Positions 7,458 through 15,985 of a DNA stretch of 64,000 nt are shown here, piece by piece. The position numbers were made by a program, and so were the translations under genes. Each line of letters starts with the position of its first letter. Position 1 is the first letter of the stretch. Origin of the DNA: Myxococcus dinghuensis (lineage in GTDB: Bacteria > Myxococcota > Myxococcia > Myxococcales > Myxococcaceae); NCBI RefSeq assembly GCF_024198235.1, contig NZ_JAKCFB010000028.1, forward strand, positions 1 through 64,000. Direction: 5' to 3'. Below the pieces are notes generated by a model that did not search any database, was not told the DNA's origin, and saw nothing but the letters and a program-made list of their open reading frames with translations.

Positions 7458-10289
7458 ATGAAGCGTCGTACCCCGCTTTCCTTGATGACGCCCCTGCTGC
7501 TGGCCACGGCCACGCCAGTCTGGGCGCAGACTCCCGCCCCTGCTCCCACCGCGAAGACGGCCTCCGCGAAGGCCGCGCCCGCGAGCGCGAAGGGGACGGC
7601 GCTCGTCCCGGTGACGAGCGTGGAAGGCATCACCGAATACCGCCTGTCCAACGGCATGCGCGTGCTGCTGTTCCCCGACCCCACCAAGCCCAACGTGACG
7701 GTGAACGTCACCTACTTCGTGGGCAGCAAGCACGAGGGCTACGGCGAGACGGGCATGGCGCACCTGCTCGAGCACCTGATGTTCAAGGGCACGCCCACCA
7801 CGAAGAACGTGCCCCAGGCGCTCACCGAGCGCGGCGCGCGGCCCAACGGCACCACGTGGCTGGACCGCACCAACTACTTCGAGACGCTGCCGTCCAACGA
7901 CGCCAACATCCGCTGGGCGCTGTCCTTCGAAGCCGACCGCATGGTCAACAGCTTCATCGCGAAGAAGGACCTCGACAGCGAGATGACGGTGGTGCGCAAC
8001 GAGTTCGAGTCCGGGGAGAACGACCCGGGCAACATCCTGCTCGAGCGCACGCTGAGCACCTCGTACATCTGGCACAGCTACGGCAAGTCCACGATTGGCG
8101 CGCGCTCCGACCTGGAGAACGTCCCCATCGACCGGCTCCAGGCCTTCTACCGGAAGTACTACCGGCCGGACAACGCGATGCTGGTGGTGGCCGGCCGCTT
8201 CGACGAGGCGAAGACGCTGGGCCTCATCCAGGAGACCTTCGGCAAGCTGAAGAAGCCCGCGCAGCCGCTGCCGGCGACGTACACCGCGGAGCCCACGCAG
8301 GACGGCGAGCGCGAGGTGACGCTGCGCCGCGTGGGTGACACCGCGGTCCTCACCAGCGTGTACCACGTGCCCGAGGGCGCGCACCCGGACTTCGCCGCCG
8401 TCGACGTGCTGACGCAGGTGATGGGGGACCACCCCTCCGGCCGCCTCTACAAGGCGCTGGTGGAGGCGAAGAAGGCGTCCAACGCGGGCGCGTACAACCT
8501 CCAGCTCCGCGACCCGGGCGCCCTCGTCTTCAGCGCGGAGATGCGCGAGGACCAGCCGGTGGCCGCGGCGCGCGAGGTGCTCCTGAAGACGGTGGAGGAC
8601 GCCGCGCGCACGCCGTTCACGGAGGAGGAGGTCACCCGCGCGAAGACGGCGCTGCTCAAGGCCACGGAGCTGATGCTCAACAACTCCGAGCGCGCCGCCA
8701 TCCAGCTCTCCGAGTGGGCCGCGACCGGCGACTGGCGCCTGCTGTTCCTGCACCGCGACCGCGTGGAGGCGGTGAAGCCCGAGGACGTCACCCGCGTGGC
8801 GGCCACCTACCTCAAGTCCAGCAACCGCACGCTGGGCACCTTCCTGCCCACGCCCAAGCCGGACCGCGCGGAGATGCCGGCCGCGGTGGACGTGGCGAAG
8901 ATGATGGACGGCTACAAGGGCCGCGCCGCGGTGGCGCAGGGCGAGGTGTTCGACCCGTCTCCCGCCAACGTGGAGGCGCGCACCCAGCGCGGCGAGCTGC
9001 CCGGCGGCATGAAGTACGCGCTGCTCTCCAAGAAGACGCGCGGGGAGATGGTGAGCGTGTCCATCAACCTGCACTGGGGCACGGAGGAGGCGCTGCGCGG
9101 CAAGGTGGACGCGGCCTCGTACGCCGGGAAGATGCTGATGCGCGGCACCACGAAGCACACGCGCCAGCAGCTCCAGGACGCCTTCGACAAGCTGAAGGCG
9201 CGCGTGGGCGTGGACGGCAGCCTCACGGGCGGGTCGGTCTCCATCGAGTGCCCGCGCGCCAGCCTGCCGCAGGTGCTGGAGCTGGTGGCGGAGGTGCTGC
9301 GCGAGCCCTCCTATGACGCCAAGGAGTTCGCGCTGCTGAAGCAGGAGCGCCTGGCGGAGCTGGAGTCGCAGCGCAGCGAGCCGGACATGCAGGCCTCCAT
9401 CGCCCTGTACCGCACGCTGTACGCGCACTACCCGAAGGGGCACCCGAACTACGTGCCCACGCTGGACGAGCGCATCGCCGGCATCCGGGACACGACGGTG
9501 GAGCAGGCGCGCGCCTTCCACAAGGCCTTCTACGGCGCGTCCCACGCGGAGCTGGCCGTGGTGGGCGACTTCGAGCCCAAGGACCTGGTGGCCCAGGCGG
9601 GCACGCTCTTCGCCGGCTGGAAGAGCCCGGCGCCCTACCAGCGCGTGCCGGAGGTGTTCGCGGCGGTCGGCGGCAAGCCCCTCTCCGTGGAGACGCCGGA
9701 CAAGGCCAACGCCTTCTACTTCGCGGGCCAGCCGCTGCAACTGCGCGAGGACGACCAGGACTGGCCGGCGCTGATGCTGGGCAACTTCATGCTCGGCGGC
9801 GGCTTCCTCAACTCGCGGCTCGCCACGCGCATCCGCCAGAAGGACGGCCTGTCCTACGGCGTGGGCAGCAACATCGACCCGGGAGACCTGGACGCGGTGG
9901 GCCTGTTCATGACGTACGCCATCTACGCGCCGGAGAACGCCAGCCGGCTGGAGACGGCGATGCGCGAGGAGATCACCAGCGTGCTGCAGAAGGGCTACTC
10001 CGACGACGAGCTGAACAAGGCCCGCGCGGGGCTGCTCGAGTACCGGCAGGCGGCGCGCGCGCAGGACGGGGCGCTGGCCCGCAAGCTCTCCAGCTACCTG
10101 TTCCTGGGCCGCACCCTCGCGTTCGACGCGACCCTGGAGCAGAGCCTGGCGAAGCTCAAGCCGGAGGACGTGCGCAAGGCCATGGCGCGCCACCTGGACT
10201 GGGACAAGGTGACGCGCGTGAAGGCCGGTGACTTCGTCGGCGCGGAGAAGCGCGCCAAGGCCCCCGTGAAGGCCCCCGCCGCGCCCTGA
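7458..10289 (+). CDS. M16 family zinc metallopeptidase, two-domain, secreted
   Basis: A 943-residue protein with an N-terminal signal peptide (MKRRTPLSLMTPLLLATATPVWA, cleavage likely after residue 23) and an Ala/Pro/Thr linker, so it acts in the periplasm or outside. The first M16 domain carries the inverted zinc motif HLLEH (His102, Glu105, His106) and the downstream acidic EMTVVRNEFE region that gives the third ligand. The second half (about 520-930) is a paired M16 C-domain without HxxEH, as usual in this class, and keeps the GGGFLNSRLATRIRQKDGLSYG segment. The start at 7458 follows GCGAGG and yields a proper signal peptide; a start 78 bases upstream would hide it. An intrinsic terminator follows at 10341. 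Confidence 0.92.
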   Translation: MKRRTPLSLMTPLLLATATPVWAQTPAPAPTAKTASAKAAPASAKGTALVPVTSVEGITEYRLSNGMRVLLFPDPTKPNVTVNVTYFVGSKHEGYGETGMAHLLEHLMFKGTPTTKNVPQALTERGARPNGTTWLDRTNYFETLPSNDANIRWALSFEADRMVNSFIAKKDLDSEMTVVRNEFESGENDPGNILLERTLSTSYIWHSYGKSTIGARSDLENVPIDRLQAFYRKYYRPDNAMLVVAGRFDEAKTLGLIQETFGKLKKPAQPLPATYTAEPTQDGEREVTLRRVGDTAVLTSVYHVPEGAHPDFAAVDVLTQVMGDHPSGRLYKALVEAKKASNAGAYNLQLRDPGALVFSAEMREDQPVAAAREVLLKTVEDAARTPFTEEEVTRAKTALLKATELMLNNSERAAIQLSEWAATGDWRLLFLHRDRVEAVKPEDVTRVAATYLKSSNRTLGTFLPTPKPDRAEMPAAVDVAKMMDGYKGRAAVAQGEVFDPSPANVEARTQRGELPGGMKYALLSKKTRGEMVSVSINLHWGTEEALRGKVDAASYAGKMLMRGTTKHTRQQLQDAFDKLKARVGVDGSLTGGSVSIECPRASLPQVLELVAEVLREPSYDAKEFALLKQERLAELESQRSEPDMQASIALYRTLYAHYPKGHPNYVPTLDERIAGIRDTTVEQARAFHKAFYGASHAELAVVGDFEPKDLVAQAGTLFAGWKSPAPYQRVPEVFAAVGGKPLSVETPDKANAFYFAGQPLQLREDDQDWPALMLGNFMLGGGFLNSRLATRIRQKDGLSYGVGSNIDPGDLDAVGLFMTYAIYAPENASRLETAMREEITSVLQKGYSDDELNKARAGLLEYRQAARAQDGALARKLSSYLFLGRTLAFDATLEQSLAKLKPEDVRKAMARHLDWDKVTRVKAGDFVGAEKRAKAPVKAPAAP

Positions 10290-10340
10290 CGTCCGAGCGG
10301 GGCCCTCACCGGCCCCGCGCAATCACAGACAGCCGTGAGG

Positions 10341-10377
10341 AGCCCCGGTGCGCGAGTCGGCGCCCCGGGGCTTTTCT
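10341..10377 (+). terminator. Rho-independent terminator
   Basis: Stem AGCCCCGG (10341-10348) with CCGGGGCT (10365-10372), a 16-base loop and the run CTTTTCTTG after it. It closes the M16 peptidase gene, and the opposite-strand MFS gene ends about 200 bases further on. This is the only hairpin in the window with a clear T-tract. Confidence 0.7.
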
Positions 10378-10575
10378 TGTCCGCTTCCGCTGGCGGGGAC
10401 CACCCGGTGGCGGGAAGGACGAGGGCGCGGGGAGGCCCGTGCCCAACGTGCCACGCGAGTCCTTTCCCCAGGTTCGGGATGGCCGCGCTCCCGTGAGCCA
10501 CGCGCCGTCGACGGTCTCCGTGGGGAACTCCGCTGGAGCACGTCGCCAGGGGGCGGAGGCTCCATCCCCAGCGGC

Positions 10576-11814
10576 TCACGCCTCGCGGGGTGTGCCCTCC
10601 AGCGTGGAGGCCTGCGCCTGCTGCGTGCGCGCGCGCTGACCGAGGAAGGCCGCGAGCCACGCCAGCGCTCCGGCGGCGGCCACCACGCCACCCATGGGGC
10701 GCGCGGTGCCGTCCTCGAGCGCGCTCACCGCCCACGACGCGGCGGCGGCGGACGTGAACTGGAGCGCGCCCAGCAGCGCGGACGCGAGCCCCGCGTGCGC
10801 GGCGTGCCGCTCCAGCGCGATGGCCGCGGAGTTGGGCCCCACCAGGCCAATCGTGGGCACGAACAGGAACAGCGACGCGGCGATGCCCCACAGCCCGCCC
10901 ACCCCGCTCCACGTCACGGCCATGACCCCCAGCGCCGTCACCGCCGTCAGCGTCAGCGCCAGCCGCAGCAGCCGGGGCAGGGCGAACATCCCCAGCAGCT
11001 TGCGGTTGAGCTGCGCCATCAACACCAGCCCCACCGCGTTCGCGCCGAAGAACCAGCCGAAGTCCTGCTCCTTCACGCCGTGCAGCGAGATGAAGACGAA
11101 GGGCGAGCCGGCGATGTACGCGAACATGCCCGCGTACGCGAAGCCGCCCGCGAGCGCGGGGCCCACGAAGTCCGGGTCCTTCAACAGCGCGCCCACGCGC
11201 GAGCGCATGGAGCGCCCCGCCACGTGCGCGGGCGCCGTCTCCGGCAGCACCCGCAGCGACGCGACGAGCGCCACCGCGCCAATGCCAGACAACACCACGA
11301 AGATGGCGCGCCACCCCGTGTGCTCCAGCACGAAGCCGCCCAACAGCGGCGCGAGCACCGGCGCCACGCCCACCACCAGCATCAGCCGGGACATGGTGCG
11401 CGCCGCGTCCGCGCCGGACCACAGGTCGCGCACCACCGCGCGCGGCGCCACCAGCGCCACCGCGCCGCCCAGCGCCTGGACGAAGCGCATCGCCACCAGC
11501 GCCGTCGCCGTGGGCGCCAGCGCGCAGCCCAGCGAGCCCAGCACGTACACCGCGAGCCCCACGTACAGCGGACGCGTGCGCCCGAAGCGGTCGATGAGCG
11601 GCCCGGTGAAGAGCTGCCCCAACGCCAGCCCCGCGAAGCACGACGCGAGCGTGAGCTGGATGGCCGCGGGCGAGGACTGGAGCTCCAGCGCGATGCGCGG
11701 CAGCGCCGGCAGGTACATGTCGATGGACAGCGGCGCGAACGCGGTGAGCGTCCCCAGCAGCAGCTCCAACGAGAGCGTTCCCGACGCGGTGGGCTTCTTC
11801 GACGGAGGACTCAT
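10576..11814 (-). CDS. Bcr/CflA family multidrug MFS exporter
   Basis: A 412-residue inner-membrane protein with about 12 predicted hydrophobic segments. Family marks: FAPLSIDMYLPALP in the first helix, GPLIDRFGRTRPLYVGL (the MFS motif A loop between TM2 and TM3, about 90-106), and VRFVQALGG-type TM4 region here as AMRFVQALGGAVALVAPRAVVRD. These place it with the Bcr/CflA drug-proton antiporters, which export bicyclomycin, chloramphenicol or related compounds in other bacteria; the substrate here is unknown. It is a monocistronic minus-strand gene convergent with the M16 peptidase. Upstream is a 653-base interval shared with mnmG. Confidence 0.9.
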   Translation of the reverse strand: MSPPSKKPTASGTLSLELLLGTLTAFAPLSIDMYLPALPRIALELQSSPAAIQLTLASCFAGLALGQLFTGPLIDRFGRTRPLYVGLAVYVLGSLGCALAPTATALVAMRFVQALGGAVALVAPRAVVRDLWSGADAARTMSRLMLVVGVAPVLAPLLGGFVLEHTGWRAIFVVLSGIGAVALVASLRVLPETAPAHVAGRSMRSRVGALLKDPDFVGPALAGGFAYAGMFAYIAGSPFVFISLHGVKEQDFGWFFGANAVGLVLMAQLNRKLLGMFALPRLLRLALTLTAVTALGVMAVTWSGVGGLWGIAASLFLFVPTIGLVGPNSAAIALERHAAHAGLASALLGALQFTSAAAASWAVSALEDGTARPMGGVVAAAGALAWLAAFLGQRARTQQAQASTLEGTPREA

Positions 11815-12467
11815 GGGTTCCCGGGGGGAGGAGGGGAGGGGACGGGCCGCTCGGGGCGCGCCGCCACCGGGCCGGGGTGGCTCGGGTGGGCACGGGCGGG
11901 GCGCGCGGCGTTGCGGGGCGTCGTCATCGTCGTCCGCTGGATACCGGTGCGGGCCCGGGAGAGCCAGCCCGTCGCCCCCGGTGCGGGCCCCGGCGCGCGG
12001 CCCCGCCCGCCCACCTGGCCTCCACGGCGGGAAAACCCATGGAAATCCAGCCAGTTGAAGGCAGGGGAGGGGAGCCCACCCGGCGAAGGCCCGGATGTCA
12101 GACCCCTCGGCTATTCATTCACCCGTCGCGCACACGGAGGGCGTCGGACCCTTGGGAAATCCCGAGCTCGGGTCCTCCGTCGCGCCCTCACCGCACGGCC
12201 TGGGTCCGTCCTCCGTGTGTGCGACACCATTTCGTCGGATTGCCATCCAGGCTGGAGGGCGCGCCCACGTGGAGTGGGCACCCACCTTCCGGAGGATGGC
12301 CGGTGCGCGCGAGGCAGGCAGCTCCTCAACCCCTCCCACTGCCCGCCTCGCGCGCTCCCGTAAACCTTCCCCGTGCTTGCCAAGGGCGTCCGCCGGAGAC
12401 ATACGGACGCCGCGGGTCGCGGTACGCCGGTCAGGTCCCGGCCACCCCCAGCGACCCCGCGTGAGCG
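11815..12467. other. 653-base divergent intergenic region
   Basis: No credible gene is seen; open frames here have compositions unlike the neighbouring proteins. It contains the second copy of the motif GATGTCAGACCCCT (12094-12107), followed after four bases by TATTCA, a possible -10 box on the plus strand. Confidence 0.5.
12094..12107 (+). promoter_or_regulatory. second copy of motif GATGTCAGACCCCT
   Basis: Exact match to 2177-2190. Both copies lie in non-coding DNA on the plus strand and both have a TA-rich hexamer 3-4 bases downstream. Confidence 0.3.
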
Positions 12468-14306
12468 ATGGGACTCCGGTACGACGTCATCGTGGTGGGG
12501 CTGGGACACGCGGGTTGCGAGGCGGCGCTCGCCTGCGCGCGCATGGGCCTCTCGACGCTGGGCATCACCCTCAAGCGCGAGCGCTCCGCGGTGATGAGCT
12601 GCAACCCCGCCGTGGGTGGCACCGCCAAGGGACACCTGGTGCGCGAGCTGGACGCGCTCGGCGGGCGGATGGGCCGGGTGGCGGACCTGGCGGGCACGCA
12701 CTTCAAGACGCTCAATGCCTCCAAGGGCCCCGCGGTGCAGGCCACGCGCATCCTCTGCGACCGCGACGCCTACGCGGCCCAGATGCAGGCCGTCCTCTTC
12801 TCCGAACCGGACCTCACCGTGCGCGAGGGCGAGGTCTCCACGCTCCACGCGGAGGGCGGTCGCATCACCGGCGTCTCGCTGGGAGACGGCACGTACGTCG
12901 CCGCCTCCGCGGTGCTGCTCACCACGGGCACCTTCCTCCAGGCGCTGATGCACGTGGGGGAGAAGAAGGAGGTCGGCGGCCGGCTGGGCGACGAGGCGGC
13001 GAAGGGCCTGTCCGACTCGCTGCGCGCGCTCGGCTTCACCCTGGGCCGCTTCAAGACGGGCACGCCGGCGCGGCTCGCGCGCGCGAGCATCGACTGGGAC
13101 GCGGTGGAGCCGCAGCCCGGTGACTTCCCGCCGCGCCCCTTCTCCTGGCGCACGCGCGAGGAGTGGGCCGCGGGCGTCCCGTTCCCGCGTCAGCCCGCCG
13201 TCACCTGCGGCCTCACCTCCACCACGGTGGCGACGCACCGGGTGCTGCGCGACAACCTGCACCGCTCGCCGCTGTACCAGGGCGAAATCGTCGGCCGGGG
13301 GCCGCGCTACTGCCCGTCGCTGGAGGACAAGGTGGTGCGCTTCGCGGACCGTGAACGGCACCAGGTGTTCCTGGAGCCGGAGGGTCCCGCCTCTCCGCTG
13401 GTGTATCCGGCGGGCCTGTCCACCAGCCTGCCCGCGGACGTGCAGCTCGACTTCCTGCGCACCATCCCCGGCCTGGAGGCGGTGGAGGTCGTGCGCTACG
13501 GCTACGCCGTCGAGTACGACTACGCGCCGCCCACGCAGCTCCACCCCACGCTGGAGACGAAGGCCGTGGCGGGCCTGTTCTTCGCCGGGCAGCTCAACGG
13601 CACGTCCGGCTACGAGGAGGCCGCCTTCCAGGGCCTGTGGGCCGGCATCAACGCGGGCCTCCAGGTGAAGGGCGAGCCGCCGCTCCTGCTCGGCCGCGAC
13701 GAGGCGCACGGCGCGGTGCTGGTGGACGACCTCGTCACGAAGGGCGTGGACGAGCCGTTCCGCATGTTCACCAGCCGCTCCGAGCACCGGCTGCGCCTGC
13801 GCGAGGGCAACGCGGACCTGCGGCTGGCGCGGCACGGGCACCGCGTGGGGCTGTTGCCGCGCGAGGCGCTGGAGCGGGCCGAGGCGCGTCAGCGCGCGGT
13901 GACGGACGAGGTGGCGCGCCTCAAGCGCACGGGGCTGGCGGCGAAGCTGCGCCGGCCGGAGGTGACGTACGCGGGGCTGGTGGAGGAGGGGAGGGGAGGG
14001 GAGTCCGCGGTGTCACCGGACGTGGCCGAGGAGGTGGAGGTGGAGGTGAAGTACGAGGGCTACATCGCCCAGGCGGCCCGCGCGGCGGCGCGCGAGTCGG
14101 AGTCCACGGACCGGTGGGTGATTCCGGAGGGCTTCCGCTTCAAGGAGGTGCGCGGCTTGAGCACGGAGGCGGCGGAGAAGCTGACCGCGCACCGGCCCTC
14201 CACCGTGGGCCAGGCGCGCCGGATTCCGGGCCTGACGCCCGCCGCCGTGTCCCTGCTCCTGGTCGCCCTCAAGCGCGGTGCGGGGCAGCCGGAGGGCTGT
14301 GCATAG
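12468..14306 (+). CDS. mnmG: tRNA uridine-5-carboxymethylaminomethyl modification enzyme MnmG (GidA)
   Basis: A 612-residue FAD enzyme, the partner of MnmE in wobble-uridine modification of tRNA. The N-terminal Rossmann motif is GLGHAGCEAA (11-20). Conserved segments include SCNPAVGGxAKGHL, the LNxSKGPAVQATR loop, LxTGTFL, GRFKTGTPARL, and the FAD-closing LNGTSGYEEAAFQGLWAGINA. The C-terminal helical tRNA- and MnmE-binding region shows KYEGYI and LSTEAAEKL, both typical. A small acidic insertion (GRGGESAVSPDVAEEVEVE, about 507-526) is lineage-specific. The length and all key motifs are intact. The gene ends at TAG 14304-14306, inside the first DnaA-box-like sequence of the interval before rsmG. 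Confidence 0.96.
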   Translation: MGLRYDVIVVGLGHAGCEAALACARMGLSTLGITLKRERSAVMSCNPAVGGTAKGHLVRELDALGGRMGRVADLAGTHFKTLNASKGPAVQATRILCDRDAYAAQMQAVLFSEPDLTVREGEVSTLHAEGGRITGVSLGDGTYVAASAVLLTTGTFLQALMHVGEKKEVGGRLGDEAAKGLSDSLRALGFTLGRFKTGTPARLARASIDWDAVEPQPGDFPPRPFSWRTREEWAAGVPFPRQPAVTCGLTSTTVATHRVLRDNLHRSPLYQGEIVGRGPRYCPSLEDKVVRFADRERHQVFLEPEGPASPLVYPAGLSTSLPADVQLDFLRTIPGLEAVEVVRYGYAVEYDYAPPTQLHPTLETKAVAGLFFAGQLNGTSGYEEAAFQGLWAGINAGLQVKGEPPLLLGRDEAHGAVLVDDLVTKGVDEPFRMFTSRSEHRLRLREGNADLRLARHGHRVGLLPREALERAEARQRAVTDEVARLKRTGLAAKLRRPEVTYAGLVEEGRGGESAVSPDVAEEVEVEVKYEGYIAQAARAAARESESTDRWVIPEGFRFKEVRGLSTEAAEKLTAHRPSTVGQARRIPGLTPAAVSLLLVALKRGAGQPEGCA

Positions 14307-14423
14307 CCCGTGGATGATCAGAACAGGGGCTGTGGACAACGTGTGGGAAACTCTGGGGAGATGAATCCCCTGAATGATTCCAGTGGGTTATGGGACCCCT
14401 GGCGGTGGAGGCGCTGTGGATAA
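14298..14423. promoter_or_regulatory. cluster of DnaA-box-like 9-mers between mnmG and rsmG (candidate oriC or DnaA regulatory site)
   Basis: Five 9-mers of DnaA-box type lie in one orientation within 126 bases. TGTGGATAA at 14415-14423 is the exact complement of TTATCCACA. TGTGGACAA (14331-14339) and TGTGCATAG (14298-14306) have one mismatch to TTATNCACA; TGTGGGAAA (14342-14350) and CGTGGATGA (14309-14317) have two. The segment is less GC-rich than its surroundings and contains a GATC. The mnmG-rsmG neighbourhood is a known replication-origin position in several proteobacteria. The perfect box overlaps the proposed GTG start of rsmG, so DnaA could also control rsmG. Whether this is oriC in this organism cannot be decided from the window, because dnaA is not in it. 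Confidence 0.4.
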
Positions 14424-15069
14424 CACGCGGTTCGCAGATCTGCTGGCGTCCGGCTGCCGGGCGCTGGGCGTGCAGGTGGGGGAGGACGTGGGGCCCCGGT
14501 TGCAGCGGCTGATGGGGGAGCTGCTGAAGTGGAACGCCAAGGTGAACCTGACGGCCATCACCGCGGAGGAGGAGGTGCTGGAGAAGCACTTCCTGGACTC
14601 GCTGGCGGTGCTGCCGGAGGTGACGGGCGCGGCGTCGCTGCTGGACCTGGGCGCGGGCGCGGGCTTCCCGGGCATCCCGTTGAGGATTGCCCTGCCGGGG
14701 CTGGGCGTGACGTTGGTGGACACGGTGGGCAAGAAGGTCGCCTTCATCAAGGCGGCGGCGGCGAGCCTGGGGTTGCAGGGTGTGCGGGGGCTGCATGCGC
14801 GCGCGGAGGGTTCTCCGGAGAAGGAGGGCATCCCTCGCGCGGAGGTGTTGATCGCCCGCGCGTTCATGGACCTGTCGGACTGGCTTGCGCTGGCGCCCGC
14901 GTACGTGGAGCCGGGGGGGCGCGTGGTGGCGATGCTCGGCAAGGCGCAGCCGGACGCGGAGCTGGCAGCGCGAGCGGCCGAGCGTCAGCTCCGCGTCGTC
15001 TCCGCGCGGGCGTACCGGCTGCCGTTCTCCGGCGCCGAGCGCCAGGTCGCGGTGTTCGCGAAGGCGTAG
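14416..15069 (+). CDS. rsmG: 16S rRNA (guanine-527-N7)-methyltransferase RsmG (GidB)
   Basis: A 217-residue SAM-dependent methyltransferase that makes m7G527 in 16S rRNA. Visible family motifs: LLKWNAKVNLTAIT (the N-terminal helix), EKHFLDSLAVLP, the SAM loop LLDLGAGAGFPGIPL (about 74-88), and VDTVGKKVAFI. The start is taken as GTG 14416 because GGTGGAGG lies just upstream and the resulting N-terminus matches the family length; an in-frame ATG 42 bases upstream would add a Gly-rich stretch inside the DnaA-box region. It is co-oriented with mnmG and 109 bases downstream of it. In many bacteria parA follows directly; here about 17.7 kb of accessory DNA and parS sites intervene. Confidence 0.93.
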   Translation: MDNTRFADLLASGCRALGVQVGEDVGPRLQRLMGELLKWNAKVNLTAITAEEEVLEKHFLDSLAVLPEVTGAASLLDLGAGAGFPGIPLRIALPGLGVTLVDTVGKKVAFIKAAAASLGLQGVRGLHARAEGSPEKEGIPRAEVLIARAFMDLSDWLALAPAYVEPGGRVVAMLGKAQPDAELAARAAERQLRVVSARAYRLPFSGAERQVAVFAKA

Positions 15070-15243
15070 CGGGCGACGCAAATCCGGCGCGTGATTCCAC
15101 GGGGAGTCTCGCGCCGCGCAAGGATTGCGTGACGCCATGCGGGCAACTTGTGTCGGGCTTCAGGGGTGAGCATGTCTTGTCCTGGAGCACGAGGGCGAGG
15201 CGGCTTCCTCGCTCGGTAGGCTCCGCGGCGGAGGAGGACACGC

Positions 15244-15909
15244 ATGAAGCCGCTGCCCGTGAACGGCGCTTTCGTCTGGGGAGATGACGCTCCCTGGGAT
15301 GGACCCATCGCGGAGGCCCTGCTGTCGCGAGTCGAGTTCGAGCGACGCTGGGGGCCACCGCATGCCAGCGACCTGGAAGGGAAGGGGCTGGGGCCGGAGG
15401 AGTTCTGGGGTTGGCGCGCGCCCTGTGGCTTCCAGTTCTTCGTCCGCTACCTGCGCGACGAGGACACCTTCAGCATCTTCGCCGCGGTGGATGAGCTGGA
15501 CCACGCGCTGGCCCACCTCGACTGGTGGCGCGGCGAGGTGCGGTGGCGACTGGACGAACACATGCCGCGCCGGAAGCTGGGCTGGGCGGTGTACCGACAG
15601 GACGACACGGGCAACCGCCACGACGTCTGTGTGATGGCGAGCCGTCCCCACGCGGAGTGCTTCGCGCGGCTGATGGAGGCCCGGGCGCACAAGCAGTGGT
15701 ACGGCGTGGAGCTGCGGGGAGCACCGCCCTTCCGTCCGCCGCGCCCCCGCGACGGGTGGTTCGTCATCCGGCAGGACGAGCACGGCAACCGGGCCGAGGT
15801 GGCTGTGATTGCGAACGAGCGCCGCGCGCGCGAACTGGCGGCGGCGCTCGAGGCGGAGCCTCGACACAAGCAGGCCTACTTCGTGGAGCCGGCGGAGACG
15901 AAGGGCTGA
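15244..15909 (+). CDS. hypothetical protein with two tandem 'GNR' repeats
   Basis: A 221-residue soluble protein of unknown function. The C-terminal half contains an internal duplication: residues about 114-157 (GWAVYRQDDTGNRHDVCVMASRPHA... KQWYGVE) and about 175-218 (GWFVIRQDEHGNRAEVAVIANERRA... KQAYFVEP) align throughout, each with a Gly-Asn-Arg turn, an alternating hydrophobic strand and an Ala/Arg-rich helix ending in K-Q-aromatic-aromatic/Gly. This beta-turn-beta-helix unit resembles SPOR-type small folds, but I do not assign it. The N-terminal half (FWGWRAPCGFQFFVRYL) is unmatched. A decayed fragment of a second copy lies at 20360-20490. The gene is convergent with the large ELWxxDGT gene, and the pair appears to have been duplicated as a unit. 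Confidence 0.75.
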   Translation: MKPLPVNGAFVWGDDAPWDGPIAEALLSRVEFERRWGPPHASDLEGKGLGPEEFWGWRAPCGFQFFVRYLRDEDTFSIFAAVDELDHALAHLDWWRGEVRWRLDEHMPRRKLGWAVYRQDDTGNRHDVCVMASRPHAECFARLMEARAHKQWYGVELRGAPPFRPPRPRDGWFVIRQDEHGNRAEVAVIANERRARELAAALEAEPRHKQAYFVEPAETKG

Positions 15910-15933
15910 GCGTCGCAGCGCGAGCGGACGCCA

Positions 15934-15959
15934 CGAGCGGGGGAGGGTGTCCCCGCTCG
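15934..15959. terminator. GC-rich stem-loop between convergent genes
   Basis: Perfect 9-bp stem CGAGCGGGG (15934-15942) with CCCCGCTCG (15951-15959) and an 8-base loop. It lies between two convergent stop codons. There is no T-tract on either side, so termination efficiency is uncertain. Confidence 0.45.
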
Positions 15960-15985
15960 CGACCGCCCCGCCACGGGGGCGAGGC

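Noticed and set aside
6129-10322. 1397-residue minus-strand open frame opposite the aldo/keto reductase and M16 peptidase genes
   Set aside because: Shadow of two well-supported plus-strand genes caused by third-position GC bias; its translation is an Arg/His/Ala-rich string without domains.
11877-12464. 195-residue plus-strand open frame before mnmG
   Set aside because: Low-complexity Arg/Pro/Gly composition, no ribosome binding site and no similarity; treated as intergenic.
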